Of a stretch of DNA of 64,000 nt, positions 10,451 through 23,682 are shown one piece after another (the stretch's first letter is position 1; each line of letters starts with the position of its first letter). Position numbers and translations under genes: made by a program. The notes under the pieces are model-generated. The model was not told where the DNA came from and searched no databases. It saw only the letters and a program-made list of their open reading frames with translations. Source of the DNA: Apophysomyces variabilis (Eukaryota > Mucoromycota > Mucoromycetes > Mucorales > Mucoraceae); the NCBI GenBank assembly GCA_002749535.1, contig MZZL01000405.1, positions 62,001 through 126,000 on the forward strand. Reading direction: 5' to 3'.

Positions 10451-12605
10451 TCAATCTGCATCGCTCACAATCGCGTCGGCAACCTCAGTTAATTGCTTGT
10501 CTTCTTCTTCCACAGCATCTCGAATCTTGCTGTTTGTTTCTTCTTTCAACATAGCTTCCTTCATCTCACGTGTAGGAGGCAACCGTTCATTCTCCAAATC
10601 AGAACGTTTCGCGTCCTCAAAGGATGTGATAGCTAGAAAGATTCGTTAACCCAAAGAAGACTCGCTTCCATATCTTTCGTACCTGACTTAATTCCTTCTA
10701 CACCCAATGCCAAAGTTCCCAGCGGTAATCTTCCTGTTGGCGACAGCGATTTAAGTTCCATGACGCGTTCAGAATTCTCACGAAGGACAGAGAAAACACG
10801 CGACATCTTGCCAACTGCCAAAATCTTGTTACGAATCACAGTTCTACGCTGTTCAGCCTCATCCGATACGGTCTTATCTTCCAACACCACGTTTTCTTCG
10901 TCTGCCAATTCTTCTTTGCTACAGATATTGAGAATGGCAATCAACATATCCGTGACTGTAATGACATACGTCAGCAGTGTTCATATAAGTCCCTTCGCTG
11001 ATCCTTACTCTTTTCGCCAACAAATGGTAGACTCCATGTGAAGACATCCATAAAATTGGGTAACCAGTACGGATGAGGTGTGCAATTAAACTGCCGAATA
11101 TTCATCACGTTGTTTTCGTATTTCAAAACAGCTGCCTTATTATTATATACGTCCAAGTAATTTGGTGCGGAAAAGATGGTCATCACCGATGGGAAAGAAG
11201 TAGCTCTGCTTTTGCGATACATACGATAACTAAAACAGTATGGGTGTCTTAGTTATACGCCATTCCACTCATAACGGTAATTTACCCTGCATCCTGCGCT
11301 TCATGAGCTCGGATAATAGACAGCAAGTTATTTCTCTCCAAAAACTGGCATGCGGCGTGATAACTGAGTATATCGGTGAATCAACGTACTCCTTACTATT
11401 GTGCTGTACCTGAAGAAATACGAGCATCCTCTCACATGGTTATGGATAAAGAGTTCGTTCGTTTTCTCTTGACCAAATTCCTCCAGCGGGTCAGCCCATA
11501 ACAGGTCGCACATTAATCCATGGGTTGGTGGCTCACGGAAACGATTGATCTAGATTTGACGGAATAAAACGTTCGCACGTGTCGGCTTTCCTCAGTTGTC
11601 AAAAATTTAATATGAGCGCCTTACGTTTCTCAAATCGTCCAACGTCTGCAGTTCCGGAGACAAGCCTCCGTGAATACACAGAAACTGTTTGTTCATGACA
11701 GCTGCCAACGGTAAAGCGCAAAAGGAGTCCATACACGCCTCGTACACACGCTCTGTATATTTGTGTCGACCTAGCATGGGAAAACATCAGCAATCGATAT
11801 ACCATATCCGTCAGATGGTAAAAAGCCCAAAGGTAGCCCAGTTTTTAAAAAAAAAAAAACCACTTACATTCAATCTTGAACGTAAAGTAATCTGTCAAGT
11901 GCCTGCACTCATGGTTGCCTCGTAGTAAAAAGAATGTGTTGGGATACCACATTTTTAATGACCACAAATATAACACACACTATACGAAAAGTTGATACTT
12001 AGCCCAACATCGTCCTCTCTTCCTCTTCATTAGTATTACCTCAATAGAGAAGTAACCTCTATCAACATAATCTCCCAAGAAAAGATAAGTGGTATTGGCA
12101 GGGTCACCTCCGACTTCGAACAGTTTCATCAAATCATAGTACTGGCCGTGAATGTCACCGCATACTGCAAGCACCAATGAGAAGGATTGGTTAACTTTTT
12201 GACTTGTTTTAGCCTACCTGTGATGGGCGCGTCCACTTCAAGAAGGTTCTGCTCGGTTTTCAGAATTTCTGTTCCTTTTTCGATAATATACAATGCTTGT
12301 TCTTCCGAGAGTCTTCCTTCTCTATAGAAGTGGTCCTTGAGGAATTTGATATCAGGTAGTCCTTGTTGTTCCTTGCTCCAAAACTCCTCATCCGTGGGTA
12401 CAGTTACGGCAGGTGCAGGGACGTCTGCATACGCATGTCAGATGAGCTTGTCATTTTCGGATAGCGTACCTTTAATAACCCGTTCTTTGGTGCTAACTAC
12501 CGACCCATCTTCCATGGTAAACAAGGAGAAATCAATCCGAGGCGTTTCGGGTTTATTTTGTAGTCGACGAAAAGCGGGACTGATGTCAGCATTCTCTGCC
12601 TCCAT
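10451..12605 (-). CDS. CNA1: Calcineurin catalytic subunit A
   Basis: Ca2+/calmodulin-dependent Ser/Thr phosphatase (PP2B) that dephosphorylates Crz1/NFAT-type factors; in fungi it controls stress tolerance, morphology and growth at host temperature. Ten exons run from ATG at 12605 to TGA at 10451: 12605-12470, 12424-12218, 12164-12040, 11979-11868, 11770-11625, 11549-11410, 11363-11286, 11229-11009, 10955-10683 and 10632-10451. They total 539 aa with all phases matching. Metallophosphatase motifs are intact: [27 protein letters not shown] and [11 protein letters not shown]. The calcineurin-B-binding helix follows [15 protein letters not shown]. The calmodulin-binding site is [18 protein letters not shown]. 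An autoinhibitory segment, [19 protein letters not shown], is present. Introns of 45-97 nt are common here. The model is complete with no lesion. Confidence 0.97.
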
Positions 12606-14619
12606 GGTCAAGGTCAATTAAGGTGTATGGGAAGGGGGCTGTTGGAAACAGGGAAAAAAGGAAGGAACACCACTCTCAGTTAGAAAAAAAAATAGCGGAG
12701 CCAAAAAAAAGAAGGATGAGCCTGAGGTGACACACGGGACGGAAGAAGGGCCGTAAGACAGCATGAAGGCTATATTATTGGATGCCTTATCAAGCCTTCT
12801 CCCTTCTTATACCTTCTTACAACAACCCATTTGTTTATTCTACCCTGCGTTAGTTTGTCCTAACTTACGAAGGCTCAAGATTAGCATCAGGTGATGACTT
12901 ATTTTTTTGTTGGCGATCTATTCTGAATGGATGAAGATGGTTTACAGCCCATTAGCGACGGCGCTTTTCTGAAAACGGTCTTTCTGCGAAAAGTGTTTCT
13001 TGTAGAGGACAAAAAGAAAATAAGAAATTGAAAGTGGTTACTGCATTTTTTACGTACTAGATAAGATTCTTTCTTTCCTGCGCCCCGTTAAAAATAGGCT
13101 CCCCGCTTTGCTACAGATCCCCAATTATGCTGCTTCTGCATCAGGAAAAAGGACGCGATCTTTTGAAAGTATTTATTGCTAGCTATATATGTTGCTAAAT
13201 TATTACTCTCACAGCGACTAAGCGTCATAATCTGCGTACAGTATATATACGAAGGAGCGTGATAACTTTGAGAGTTATCTAGACAAAGTTTTCGATGTTG
13301 TACGCTCATTGGATAATCCCTGGTCAGTATGGAAAGTGGTAGCTGACCCATCATTCCTCATGAATTATAAGATGACAAGCCTCTCGGCAATTGTGGTCTC
13401 TCTTGCTTAGCAATATAATATTTTGCTTGACACGAGATAGTTTATGTATTTCTCAGTTGCCTTTTATGTTAAAGATCCATTTAGAACTCAAGGAGAGATG
13501 CTTTACACTATGCAGCCCGAAAGAAAATCGTTCGATTACCCTCTTAAAATAACTAGTAAATAACATGCAGAGAATATGACAACACAGTGCACGGGCTGTA
13601 CCGCCTAAAAGAAGTAGTTCCTATCAGGAAAACTGCAGGGTGAATGCCACTACTATTTCCATGGCACAGTCCACTAACACCTACGACCTATCTTCCTTCA
13701 GTCTAAGCATTTAAAGTCTTCTGCAGCAAAACAAATGCCTGAGTATTTACTGTATAAGCGTTCGATTTTTAAAGCACCAAAGCCTATAATGTTTAAGGTT
13801 TTTGGATCGTTCAGTGAACGAAACATCGGGTTACTATAAACAAGTTTTCCATATATTGTAGACCTTAGATTCGACTGACGAAGAATACGCTACACGAGAG
13901 AATTATTTCATCTTAGTGAACTTTCTCTATTAGATGCGAACTTAATTTTACTGCATGTTCATCTACTCCAAACAGTATGCATATTCGCGGCTTAGCGGAG
14001 CCAGGGATGGTCGGAAAGAGCAGGGCAAACTGGGATGATACACGAGAGAAATTAGGATACGAAATAAAGAATGGTAAAAATATTGTAGCAATCTGACTTG
14101 TACATAGTTTTGCCAAGCAACCGAAAGATAATAAATGATACAATATCAATAAACTTGCACGGTTCTTGATGAGTCGAGTAATATGCAAGTGCTGACAGCT
14201 AAGGTGGAAGAGAATAGAGATCGTACAGATCATTGAACAAATCAATCGTGTTTTCGGCGCTCGGGAAGGAATAGCGTATAATAATAATAGGAATGTGTCC
14301 AAGGAGAGAAGAGCTGCTTGCTGTTGTCTTCTACCGAAATCAAACGATACGATCACGGCTTATGAAATTATGGAGTGACATTGAACTAAGGTGCGTTTAG
14401 AAAGAAAGGTAACAAGCAAAATATGGTAATGCAAATGTATTCTTTTACTAAGGTAAAAGTGATATTTTATTCCTCGTGCATTATAACCTATTGTCCATTG
14501 TGTCGCCATGTTTAGCGGATATTGAACTTGACAAAGCATCCATGTGAAAAATTAAAGGCTCATTATATATCCTGTGTTCTCGTCTCTTTCACACTTCTTC
14601 ACTCTTTCTATACATTATC
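12606..14619. other. Intergenic, between divergent CNA1 and acyltransferase genes
   Basis: About 2 kb between divergent genes. It should contain both promoters. A TATATAT at 14564-14570, followed by a pyrimidine-rich stretch, lies about 50 nt before the acyltransferase ATG. Open frames here (for example 13913-14356 minus) show no recognisable motif and look fortuitous. I see no RNA gene or repeat. Confidence 0.6.
14564..14570 (+). promoter_or_regulatory. Probable TATA box of the acyltransferase gene
   Basis: TATATAT lies about 50 nt upstream of the ATG at 14620 and is followed by a CT-rich initiator-like stretch. Position and composition support it; there is no transcript evidence. Confidence 0.5.
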
Positions 14620-16814
14620 ATGTCAACCTATACATACAACGGGGTCAAGCTCGCATTCAATATCATTTCAAGTGTATTCTTTCGAGAGACTCGCGTAACT
14701 GGTGTTCACCTCGTACCCAAGGATGATCCCTGCATATTTGTCGTCGCACCTCATTCCTCGCAATTTGTTGATCCAGGCATGGTACTTTCCTCATGTCCTC
14801 GGTCATTTGCTCCTTTAATGGCACAATCTTCGTTTAAACGCAAAGTTATCGGAACGGCAGCTCGCTTATTGAATGCCAGTGAGTAAAATCCTTGCAAACG
14901 CTTGAAGTGTTTCCATATTTAACCATAATTATTTTAAAGTTCCCGTGGTTCGCCCTCAGGATTTAGCAACAAAAGGCACAGGCAAATTAACCGCAAGAGA
15001 CTCACAAACAATTGTTGGAAAAGGAACGCGATTTACTCAGGAAGTTGGACCACGCGATCTATTGGTCTTAAACAAGACCCTCAAATTAGAAGTGTTGAAA
15101 GTGGACTCAGATACGGAGATTACATTGAAAGCTCCTTTGGATGAAGAATCAATCGAGTTATTATCGGAAGGACTTGAATACAAGATCATCCCTCATGTTG
15201 ACCAGCACGTTCTGTACGAAAAGGTACATGAACGCCTGGCAGAAAAACAGTGCATCGTCATTTTTCCCGAAGGTGGCAGCCATGATAGGACTGAAATGCT
15301 TCCTCTTAAAGGTAGGTTAGGGACACGGAAATGAGATCTGTGGCTAAGTTATTTAGCTGGATTTGCGATCATGGCCCTCGGCGCCATGGCGGCTGGTGAA
15401 AATATCGATGTAAAAATTGTTCCTGTGGGTAAGTACGCACATTGACAGGAAATGAATGCTGCTATTTATTTTTCTTACACGCGAACTCTATGTTAAGGTC
15501 TCAACTACTTCCATCCTCACCGATTTCGTTCGCGAGCTGTTGTTTCCTATGGCTCGCCTATTTCAGTAAAGCCAGAATGGGTACAGAAATATAAAGAAGG
15601 TGGCCCTGCCAAGCGAGAAGCGATCGCAGCTCTCTTGGATGCTGGTTATGATGGATTAAAGAGTGTCACTGCGAACGCTCCGGACTATGATACACTTATG
15701 GTATGAACAAAGAATGAGATACTGGAAGAGAAGGAACTTACATAGAAAGTAGGCCTTGACTGCTGCTAGACGTCTTTATCGCCCCGCCGCGGAACATAAG
15801 TTGAGATTAGATCAGGTGGTGGAGCTTAATCGGCGGTTTTTACTGGGATATAAACATTTTGAGAATGATCCCCGCTTGATCGAACTATTGCGTAAAGTGA
15901 AAGCATATAACAATACACTCAAGTATTTCGGTCTTCGTGATCATCAAGTGGAACGAACGGAAACCTCTCGTCTGTCTGCGTCCACAATCCTAGGGAAACG
16001 CTTGCTTATGCTTTTGTTCCTGTCGCTGTTTGGATTACCTGCGTAAGCTCACATGATGCTCAGAAAACCGGAAAACTCACTCTATCAAACACAGACTCTT
16101 GTTTAATTGCCCTATTGTCATTTTGGCGTTGATAATTAGCGAAAAGAAACGGAAAGGTAACAAATACAAGACAAAGTGGGAAGGAAATGGAATAGAAAGC
16201 TAAAACGAGAAAATGAATGATTTTAGAGGCCTTGGCTGGTTCAAGTGTTAAGATTGCAGCACGCGATGTTATCGCTACATGGAAAGTATTGGTGACGCTG
16301 ATAGTGGCACCGGCTTTGTATGGACTTTACTCTTGCATCTTATTCGGTTATCTGCGCCTTCACTATCCTGAACAAAGCTTGCTCAAAAGTTTCAGCATTG
16401 CGTTTGTCACATGGCTTGTGCAGCCTTTCCTGCAGTACTTTGGCGTGCGTCTCCTAGAAAACGGTCTCGACATCTACAGGTACACGGATACAACAGTCAG
16501 GGTTTCTTTTGTTTCCTATTTTCTTACTTACGATATATAGGTCATTAAAACCCCTTGTGATGGCTATGAGCAATCCCGATGGCGCTGCGGAACTCCGCAA
16601 CATGCGTCAACAGCTCTCGGAGCATATCACCAACTTTGTGATGGAAAATGGGCCTGTGGCACTAGAAGATTTTGATGCGCACAAATATGACAATCTAGAA
16701 GCTAGACGGAAATCATGGCGCGGTCTTCTAGATGGCAAAATGCCTAGTGATCGTTCATTGTTCCATTTCAGTGGACACTCGGAAGATTCGGATGACTCGG
16801 ACGGTGATAATTAA
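14620..16814 (+). CDS. Glycerol-3-phosphate/DHAP acyltransferase (SCT1/GPT2 family)
   Basis: ER-membrane enzyme that acylates glycerol-3-phosphate or dihydroxyacetone phosphate at sn-1, the first step of phospholipid and triacylglycerol synthesis. Eight exons (14620-14878, 14940-15311, 15357-15428, 15498-15700, 15753-16042, 16095-16156, 16227-16479, 16541-16814) join in phase to 594 aa. Acyltransferase motifs: APHSSQFVDPG (motif I His/Asp), FPEGGSHDR (motif III) and VKIVPVGLNYFHPHRFRSR (motif IV region). The insert between motifs I and III is typical of the fungal Gat family. Membrane segments include LLMLLFLSLFGL, FNCPIVILALIIS and VLVTLIVAPALYGLYSCILF. The acidic Ser-rich tail (EDSDDSDGDN) resembles the phosphorylated tails of yeast Sct1/Gpt2. 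It is shorter than yeast Sct1/Gpt2 (about 750 aa), mainly at the C-terminus. Which paralogue it matches is undecided. Confidence 0.93.
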
Positions 16815-17485
16815 GTAATGATACACATGTATTACCAATCTAGATTACTTCTTTGTTTCAAGGAGGAATAAATACCGTAAAATGAAAAGGCAAAAAGGGA
16901 GGTTAAGAAAGGGGGGGTGAGTTGGTTGGTGAAGAGGCACCCTTGTGCAACAAAATGTTGGGCGGTCCAATATGGGTTCCTTTGTAACTCAGTTGGCTTT
17001 TTTATTTTCAGTGACCCTTCCTTTACCTTTCAACTGTCTTCTCTTTTCTTTCCTGTTCCCTCTGCGTTGAAGAGTAAAGGAAAAGGGGAAACTATCTACA
17101 GCCAACAGAGACAGCATTACAAACCGATCGATTTCTTATCCCTATTTCTGGTCATCATCGAATCGCTGTAAACGACCATTGCCAGCTCATCTGAAACTAT
17201 TTCTTTACTTAAGTTCGCTTCGTGTTTTGGTCCATTTGCAAAGGAATCACAACAAACGACTTTAGCTAGCTTCCAGACAGGTAAGCTGCGTCCTATTGAA
17301 ACAGAATCGGTGAAGCGCGTTTCTGACCTGTGTACCCTATTTTTTCTTTTTATGCGTACCTGTTTAACCAGCAGAAAATAACGGTTTTAAATCTTTTAAT
17401 TATATACCTTTTTCGCTTCCTTTCTCTTACCCGTCGCGATCAACATTGAACACCATCCACACATCTCTTTCCCCACCTCGGTGCA
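16815..17485. other. Intergenic, acyltransferase 3' side / kinesin promoter
   Basis: About 670 nt. TATATACC at 17401-17408 lies about 80 nt upstream of the kinesin ATG and could be its TATA box. The open frame at 16917-17171 has no family features. Nothing else is visible. Confidence 0.5.
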
Positions 17486-20400
17486 ATGAGCGGAGGCAAC
17501 ATCAAGGTTGTTGTTCGGTGCAGACCTCTCAACAGTAGAGGTAATTCGATAATAATAACCTCTATTCGCTTCGTTCTGATGCCTTTTCGGTAGAGCAAGC
17601 ACGTGGGGCAACATGCTTGATTCGTATGGAAGGTGATCAGACCATCATACACAGGCCGGCAGACCAAAGAACAGGAAAAGAATCTGAAGATATTAAAGCT
17701 TTTACTTTTGATAAGTCCTACTGGTCCGCCGACACTTCCGATCCCAACTATGCCGATCAGCAGATGGTCTACGATGATCTAGGTGAAGAACTGCTAAACC
17801 ACGCATTTGATGGTTACAACTGCTGCATCTTTGCTTGTAAGTTCCAGAACCAAAAAAAAAAAAGTTAAACTTTTTTTGACTTTCACTTTTTAGATGGTCA
17901 GACCGGCGCAGGAAAATCCTACTCTATGGTAAAGAAAAACAAAAATTAAGATTCTATGACGGCAATGTTTTGTTGATATATACGTTGATGCTCTAGATGG
18001 GATACGGAGAAGACAAAGGAATTATACCTCGAACATGTTGTGAATTATTTAACCGCATACATGCCAACACTGATCCAGAAGTCACTTACCGTGCTGAAGT
18101 TTCATATATCGAAATTTATAACGAAAAAGTCCGAGACTTATTGAATCCCAAAAATAAAGGGAATCTAAAAGTGCGTGAACATCCTAGTACCGGTCCCTAC
18201 GTTGAAGATTTGTCTAGACTTGTCGTGACTTCTTTTGACGATATCAATCATCTTATGGATGAAGGCAACAAGGTACATATCAGCCGTTGACTCGATGTTT
18301 GTTAAACCTAGTTACAGGCACGAACAGTTGCAGCAACGAATATGAACGAAACTTCCTCACGATCACACGCAGTTTTCACTGTCTTTCTTACTCAGAAGCG
18401 TTTCGACCAACTGACAAAGTTGGAAACAGAAAAAGTAGCGAGAATTAGGTAAATATTGACTATCTATCCAAGTATGAATGACTGATAGGTGCCTTGAATT
18501 TTCACAATCATCAAAAAAATTAGTTTGGTCGATCTTGCTGGTAGTGAGCGTGCCAATAGCACAGGAGCCACCGGTGCCCGTCTGAAAGAAGGTGCCAATA
18601 TTAATCGATCTTTGACCACACTTGGGAAAGTTATTGCCGGTTTGGCTGATCAATCGATGGCCGAAGGCAAGAAGGGAAAGAAAACGAAGGAAGTCTTTAT
18701 CCCGTACCGTGATTCAGTATGACCAAAACGATTCAAATGGACTAAATTTATACTAACTATTTTTGTATTAATTAGGTACTTACATGGTTGCTTAAAGATT
18801 CCCTTGGTGGTAACTCAAAAACGGCTATGATTGCTGCCATTTCACCAGCCGATTATGACGAAACCCTCAGTACCCTTCGATATGCTGATCAAGCAAAGAA
18901 GATTAAGAATAAAGCCGTTATTAACGAAGATCCAAACGCAAAAACTATTCGCGAACTCAAAGAAGAATTGGAAATGCTACGAGAACGACTTATGGTATAT
19001 GCACCTGAAGTTGTGGAACAGATTAGCGCCAATAGTGCATACAAGTCATCAGGGACTTCAAGCGGAACCGTTTCACCTGTTGCGACGCGTTCAATGAACA
19101 ATTTGCAGCAGGAACTGGAAATTGTCGACAGCAGTGGAAAGAAGATAAAGATGTCGAAGCAGCAAGTCATTGAACAATTACAGAGTTCTGAGAAATTGCT
19201 TGCAAACTTAAACGAGACATGGGAAGAAAAGTTGAAGAAAACAGAAGAAATTCAGAAAGAGCGAGAGAAAGCCTTAGAAGAACTTGGTATTGCAGTGCAC
19301 AAAAACAACGTTGGTGTGTATGCACCAAAGAAGATGCCTCACTTGGTGAACCTGAACGAAGACCCACTTATGTCAGAATGTCTGATGTACCAAATTAAAC
19401 CGGGTGTCACACGTGTTGGACGTCAGGAAAGTGAATCACCTGCAGATATCCGACTTAGTGGATCCAATATTCAAGACGATCACTGTTGGTTCGATAATAA
19501 CAACGGTACGGTGACTTTGCATCCCCAGCCTGACTCGCTCACTATGGTGAACGGTATGCGCATTTCCGAACCTCGTCGCCTACGAAGCGGTTTTCGTGTT
19601 ATTCTTGGCGATTACCACATCTTTCGATTTAACCACCCCGAAGAAGTTCGTCGAGAACGTGACCTTCAAAAAGCAGCTGTTGAAAGGGCTATGGGTAATG
19701 CGTCACCTTCAGTAGATGAAGATGAACGGCCAGAATCTCCAACAGAAAGCGGCAGTATGTTTGGATCTGAGTTGATGGACTGGAACTTTGCCAGATTGGA
19801 AGCCCTGAAGAATTATTATTCCACAGAGGAAAACCTTAATGGCATGAAAGATGAAGAACTAGAGAAATTGTACGATGATATTACCAGAGCTCGCAACTCG
19901 CGCCGCATTAGATCCGATAGCAGAGCTGAAAATGACGATGATAATTCGTCAAATGATTCCGTAAGCAATTCGATAGCAGCAGCCACCATTAGGGAAGATG
20001 GCTTAGAGAGCGTTTGCACTGAGACAACTTTTGTTCAGATTGAGATGGAAGAAAAGTTTAAGATGGAACAAGAGAAGCTGCGAAAAGAACTCGATAGCCA
20101 AAAGCAATTCTATGAAGAGAAGATCAACCGCATGTCAATGCAGTTCCCGAACAATTTCAACATGTCCATTCATTCGGACGCCCAAGTTCAGCTGCTGCGA
20201 AAGGTCTTCAAGCGATGGAAAGGGTTACGTTATGTTTCGATGGCAGAAGTTGTCTTGACGAACGCAGTAGTTCTTAAAGAGGCCAATATCATCTCCAAGG
20301 AGCTTGGAAAAGAAGCGCTGTATCAATTCACTATTATTGAGGATGGACAATTTTCGAACCCTTTGTCACATTGGGAGACTACGTCCGCTTTACTCCAGTT

Positions 20401-22963
20401 CAATACAGATGAGGACACCACGTTGATTTCATCTCCAAAACCATGCATTGGCGTTCGAGTGATTGATCGCAAACACCAAGTGATGTACGTCTGGTCTCTC
20501 GAAAAACTCAAAATGCGACTGCACAAGATGCGTAATCTCTATAACTTCATCGATCGACCTATGTATCGCAAACACTTCAACTGGGAAGACCCATTTTACG
20601 AAAGTCCAAGCCCCAAGTACTCTTTCATTGGCAGTGCGGCTACATCAGCTAGAAATCTTGCTTTACAGCAGCCGTATGAAAGTTGTGTGGAAATCATCTG
20701 TCGCACTACTGGCCAAGTCAAGGGCAAACTCCGCATGCTTATCTCTCCTATTGCTCGATCTGTGGCACTTAGCAAGGCCGTAGAAGAAGATGAAACATTT
20801 GGGAACGAGTCCAGAGATTTCGATAGCCAAACTTTGAAAGTGGGGCAACAGCTTTTATTTGAAGTGCGTCTATTAGAGATCACTGGTTTGAGCGAATCGG
20901 AGTATACCCAGGTTCATGTGCAGTTTAGACTGTCCTCTTTTGGCGGTATTCCCTCTCATTCTAATGCGGAAAAACTGTTCGCAACGGAGCCTATTAGCGG
21001 ATTCAACGATGGACCTATACAACTTGATTATAGCCAGACATTGTCCGTAGCTGTGACACGAAAAATGCACGAGGTGCTTATGCACGAAATGGTGTCCTTT
21101 GAAATCTATGGTATTGCTCAACCTCGTGTACTCTCACAGTATGAACGATGGGACGATCAGCGCGAAAAGCCTAGGTTGGCTGACTTACTGGCAGCTAGTC
21201 AACATGCCAAGTCAAACGGAAACACGCGAAGCTCAGATCAAGCGTCGGTTCATTCAAACTGCAGTACGAATGGCTCTCTTGAAAGAAGACCAGAGGAGGA
21301 ATTATTGGCTGCTGAACGTCATGATGTGGTTGCTTGGATTCAGGTGTGCGAATTGATGCCTAACGGAGAGTATCTCCCAGTACAAGTGACGTCTCAGAAC
21401 GCGTTAGATCGTGGCGTGTTCTCATTGCGACAAGGTCTCCAGCGACGGATTTGCATTACGTTATCCCACACATCTGGACGCCAATTTGCATGGAATCGTA
21501 TTTCCAAGGCTTCAATCGGAAGGGTTCGACTTTTGGATGCCAAGGGTCGTATCATTGATGCTCCGGCTCATGAAGATATACCCATCAAACTACTGGCCCA
21601 ACAAAATATCGTATATAAAAACGATGGGACCAGTCAACTTGAATCGCAAGGAGCGTGGGATAGCTCACAGCATGAGTGCTTATTTCTCAATCGTCTCACG
21701 GTGTCCAACAACCGTATTTTATTAAACCTTAAGTGGGAGGTTGAAGCAGAGAAGTGTTCAAAACCTATCCAATTCAGTATGGATATTGCAGTGCAAATAC
21801 AAGGTCGTGATGCGTCTGGAACTTCACGATTGCGTCGGTTACTTGGATCTAGCAAACATATGTCCAAGTGTAGTGCAGTATTTTTAGTGAATCTACGACC
21901 CCCCATGACGCGACGTGTCAGCCAACTATGGCGACTGAATACAGCAACCAAGTACGTTCGTGGTGAAGAGTTCCTTGGGTCTTGGAGACCACGGGGAGTT
22001 TCACTTGTGAATGACTATAAGCATATACGAGACCGTATACGACGCAAGGAAGACGTGGCTTTCACTTCACAGGTGCTCACCTTGTGCGCCGCACGATCCC
22101 AAACAAGTAATGGCTCCATGTCAAAAACCGAACACAAATCGGAACCACAGAAATATCACAGTGGACACGAATTGGATGTACCCACACCAAAACAGGCTGA
22201 ATCTTTAAGGAAGGTGCTTGACCTGTGGACCCGTCATTTAGGTTCGGACAAAGATGTAAGCAGGATTCTGAGTTTGAATACGTTGAACAAACACATCGTA
22301 CGTTTTTTATAGATCGTCATTAGTCAGGATCCACCGATTCCTGGCATGCAAGACATGGAAATACGCCAGGAACTATGGAGTGCTTCAAAGCTACTTGCAG
22401 AGGTCAAGCTAGTCACTCAAACGTAAGCTTTTTTTAGTGTTTATGTTTGTGTAGTACGCTAAGTTGTGTTCAACCTTAACGGATCGCAGTGATAATGTGG
22501 CCAGAAAAGGATATCTAACATACCAAGAGAATGCTCTCAATGACAAATGGGTCAAACGATGGTTTGTTATCCGAAGGTATGTGCGATGTCTAGTTTGTTT
22601 AGCAACGACAACAACATAAAATGATTAACAATATGTACTACAGACCCTATATTTACATTTACATGAACCAGTCCGAAACGGACGAGCAAGGCGTTATTAA
22701 CGTTTCATCTGTGCGAGTAGATTATAACAAAGCCTTAGAGCAAATGATTAATGTAAGTAGTACTGATCAGCCTCTCCTTGCTTCAGATACTAGAACTGTG
22801 TCTCTTCTCTCTTGTTTATTGCATATAGCGAACCAATGTCTTTGCACTTTATACAAACAACAATGCATATACACTGCAAGCCAGTTCAAGGTCAGAAATG
22901 ATAGACTGGATAACTAAAATCGACCAAAAATTCCCACTGGATAAACTGAAGGACGACGCATAA
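17486..22963 (+). CDS. UNC104/KIF1-type kinesin-3 motor
   Basis: Plus-end-directed kinesin-3 that moves early endosomes and vesicles along microtubules in hyphae. Eleven exons (17486-17540, 17594-17836, 17894-17928, 17997-18272, 18318-18448, 18524-18716, 18776-22255, 22313-22422, 22490-22576, 22644-22752, 22829-22963) join in phase to 1617 aa. Motor motifs: [10 protein letters not shown], the P-loop [12 protein letters not shown], switch [14 protein letters not shown], switch [12 protein letters not shown] and the neck-proximal [20 protein letters not shown]. An FHA domain ([18 protein letters not shown]) lies at about 505-590, followed by coiled coil and the KIF1B/DUF3694-type stalk. A C-terminal PH domain ([20 protein letters not shown], ending [15 protein letters not shown]) fits PI(4,5)P2 binding in this family. 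One unusually long exon of 3.5 kb carries most of the stalk. The start is set by [14 protein letters not shown]. Confidence 0.96.
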
Positions 22964-23682
22964 CAGTTCATTCATTTCTTCCATAACCACACTTTTCCCC
23001 CATCCCCTTCATTACAAGTAGTGCTTTCTTTTTTTTATAGTGTTTTATTTTTCTTGTTTAAATCCTGCTTACTTTACTATCTCCCTATGCCCTTTCTTCC
23101 CGTCAATTTCTTTCCATTCGTACATATATATGCTCGTGTAATTTAAACTCTCATGATCGTTATGTTTTGTTTTCTTTCTTTCATAGTTGCTTCCTTCTTT
23201 TTTTTTAATTACATTCCTGTAATGATACCTTTGTGTCCTTTCCTTTCATTTTACTGTAATCTTTCTTTTTTTTTGATTAGGTAGCAACTTTACGATCATC
23301 GTCTTTGATATCTTCGTTACTTGTAAATTCCACATGCAACTCCGAAATAAAAAAGAATAAAGAAAAGAAAGTCTTCTTTAGCCAAGGTCGGTTTTGGATG
23401 TGAAACCTTTGACGATCTTTCACATGAAAATACAAAACATAGAATATGAATTGAGCAGGCGTGTGAGAGATGCACATGAGGTGATGGGAAAAGAACACCT
23501 GACTTCTGTGTCAAAGGACGTCACAATCCAAAACAAGGTTCGTTCGTCTGCCGGTGTGCATTAAAACCAAATGGTTTCTTAATTTTGTCCGCTTTCATTT
23601 TCTCCTTTTTGTTTGCTCTTCTTTTTTTTCCTTCTGTTAAATTATTCCACTCACACCCCCTGTCTCTATATCTCTCTTCCCC
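22964..23682. other. Intergenic, kinesin 3' side / fumarate reductase promoter
   Basis: About 720 nt, with T-rich and CT-rich stretches on the plus strand, especially just before the ATG at 23683, as is common in strongly expressed fungal promoters. I see no gene. Confidence 0.55.

Noticed and set aside
13913..14356. 147-codon minus-strand open frame
   Set aside because: Irregular hydrophobic/Cys composition, no motif and no conserved start context. Probably chance in an intergenic region.
22256..22312. A 15-nt intron near 22298-22312 in the kinesin
   Set aside because: Far too short to splice. A normal 57-nt intron from GTAAGC at 22256 keeps frame and restores the expected sequence.
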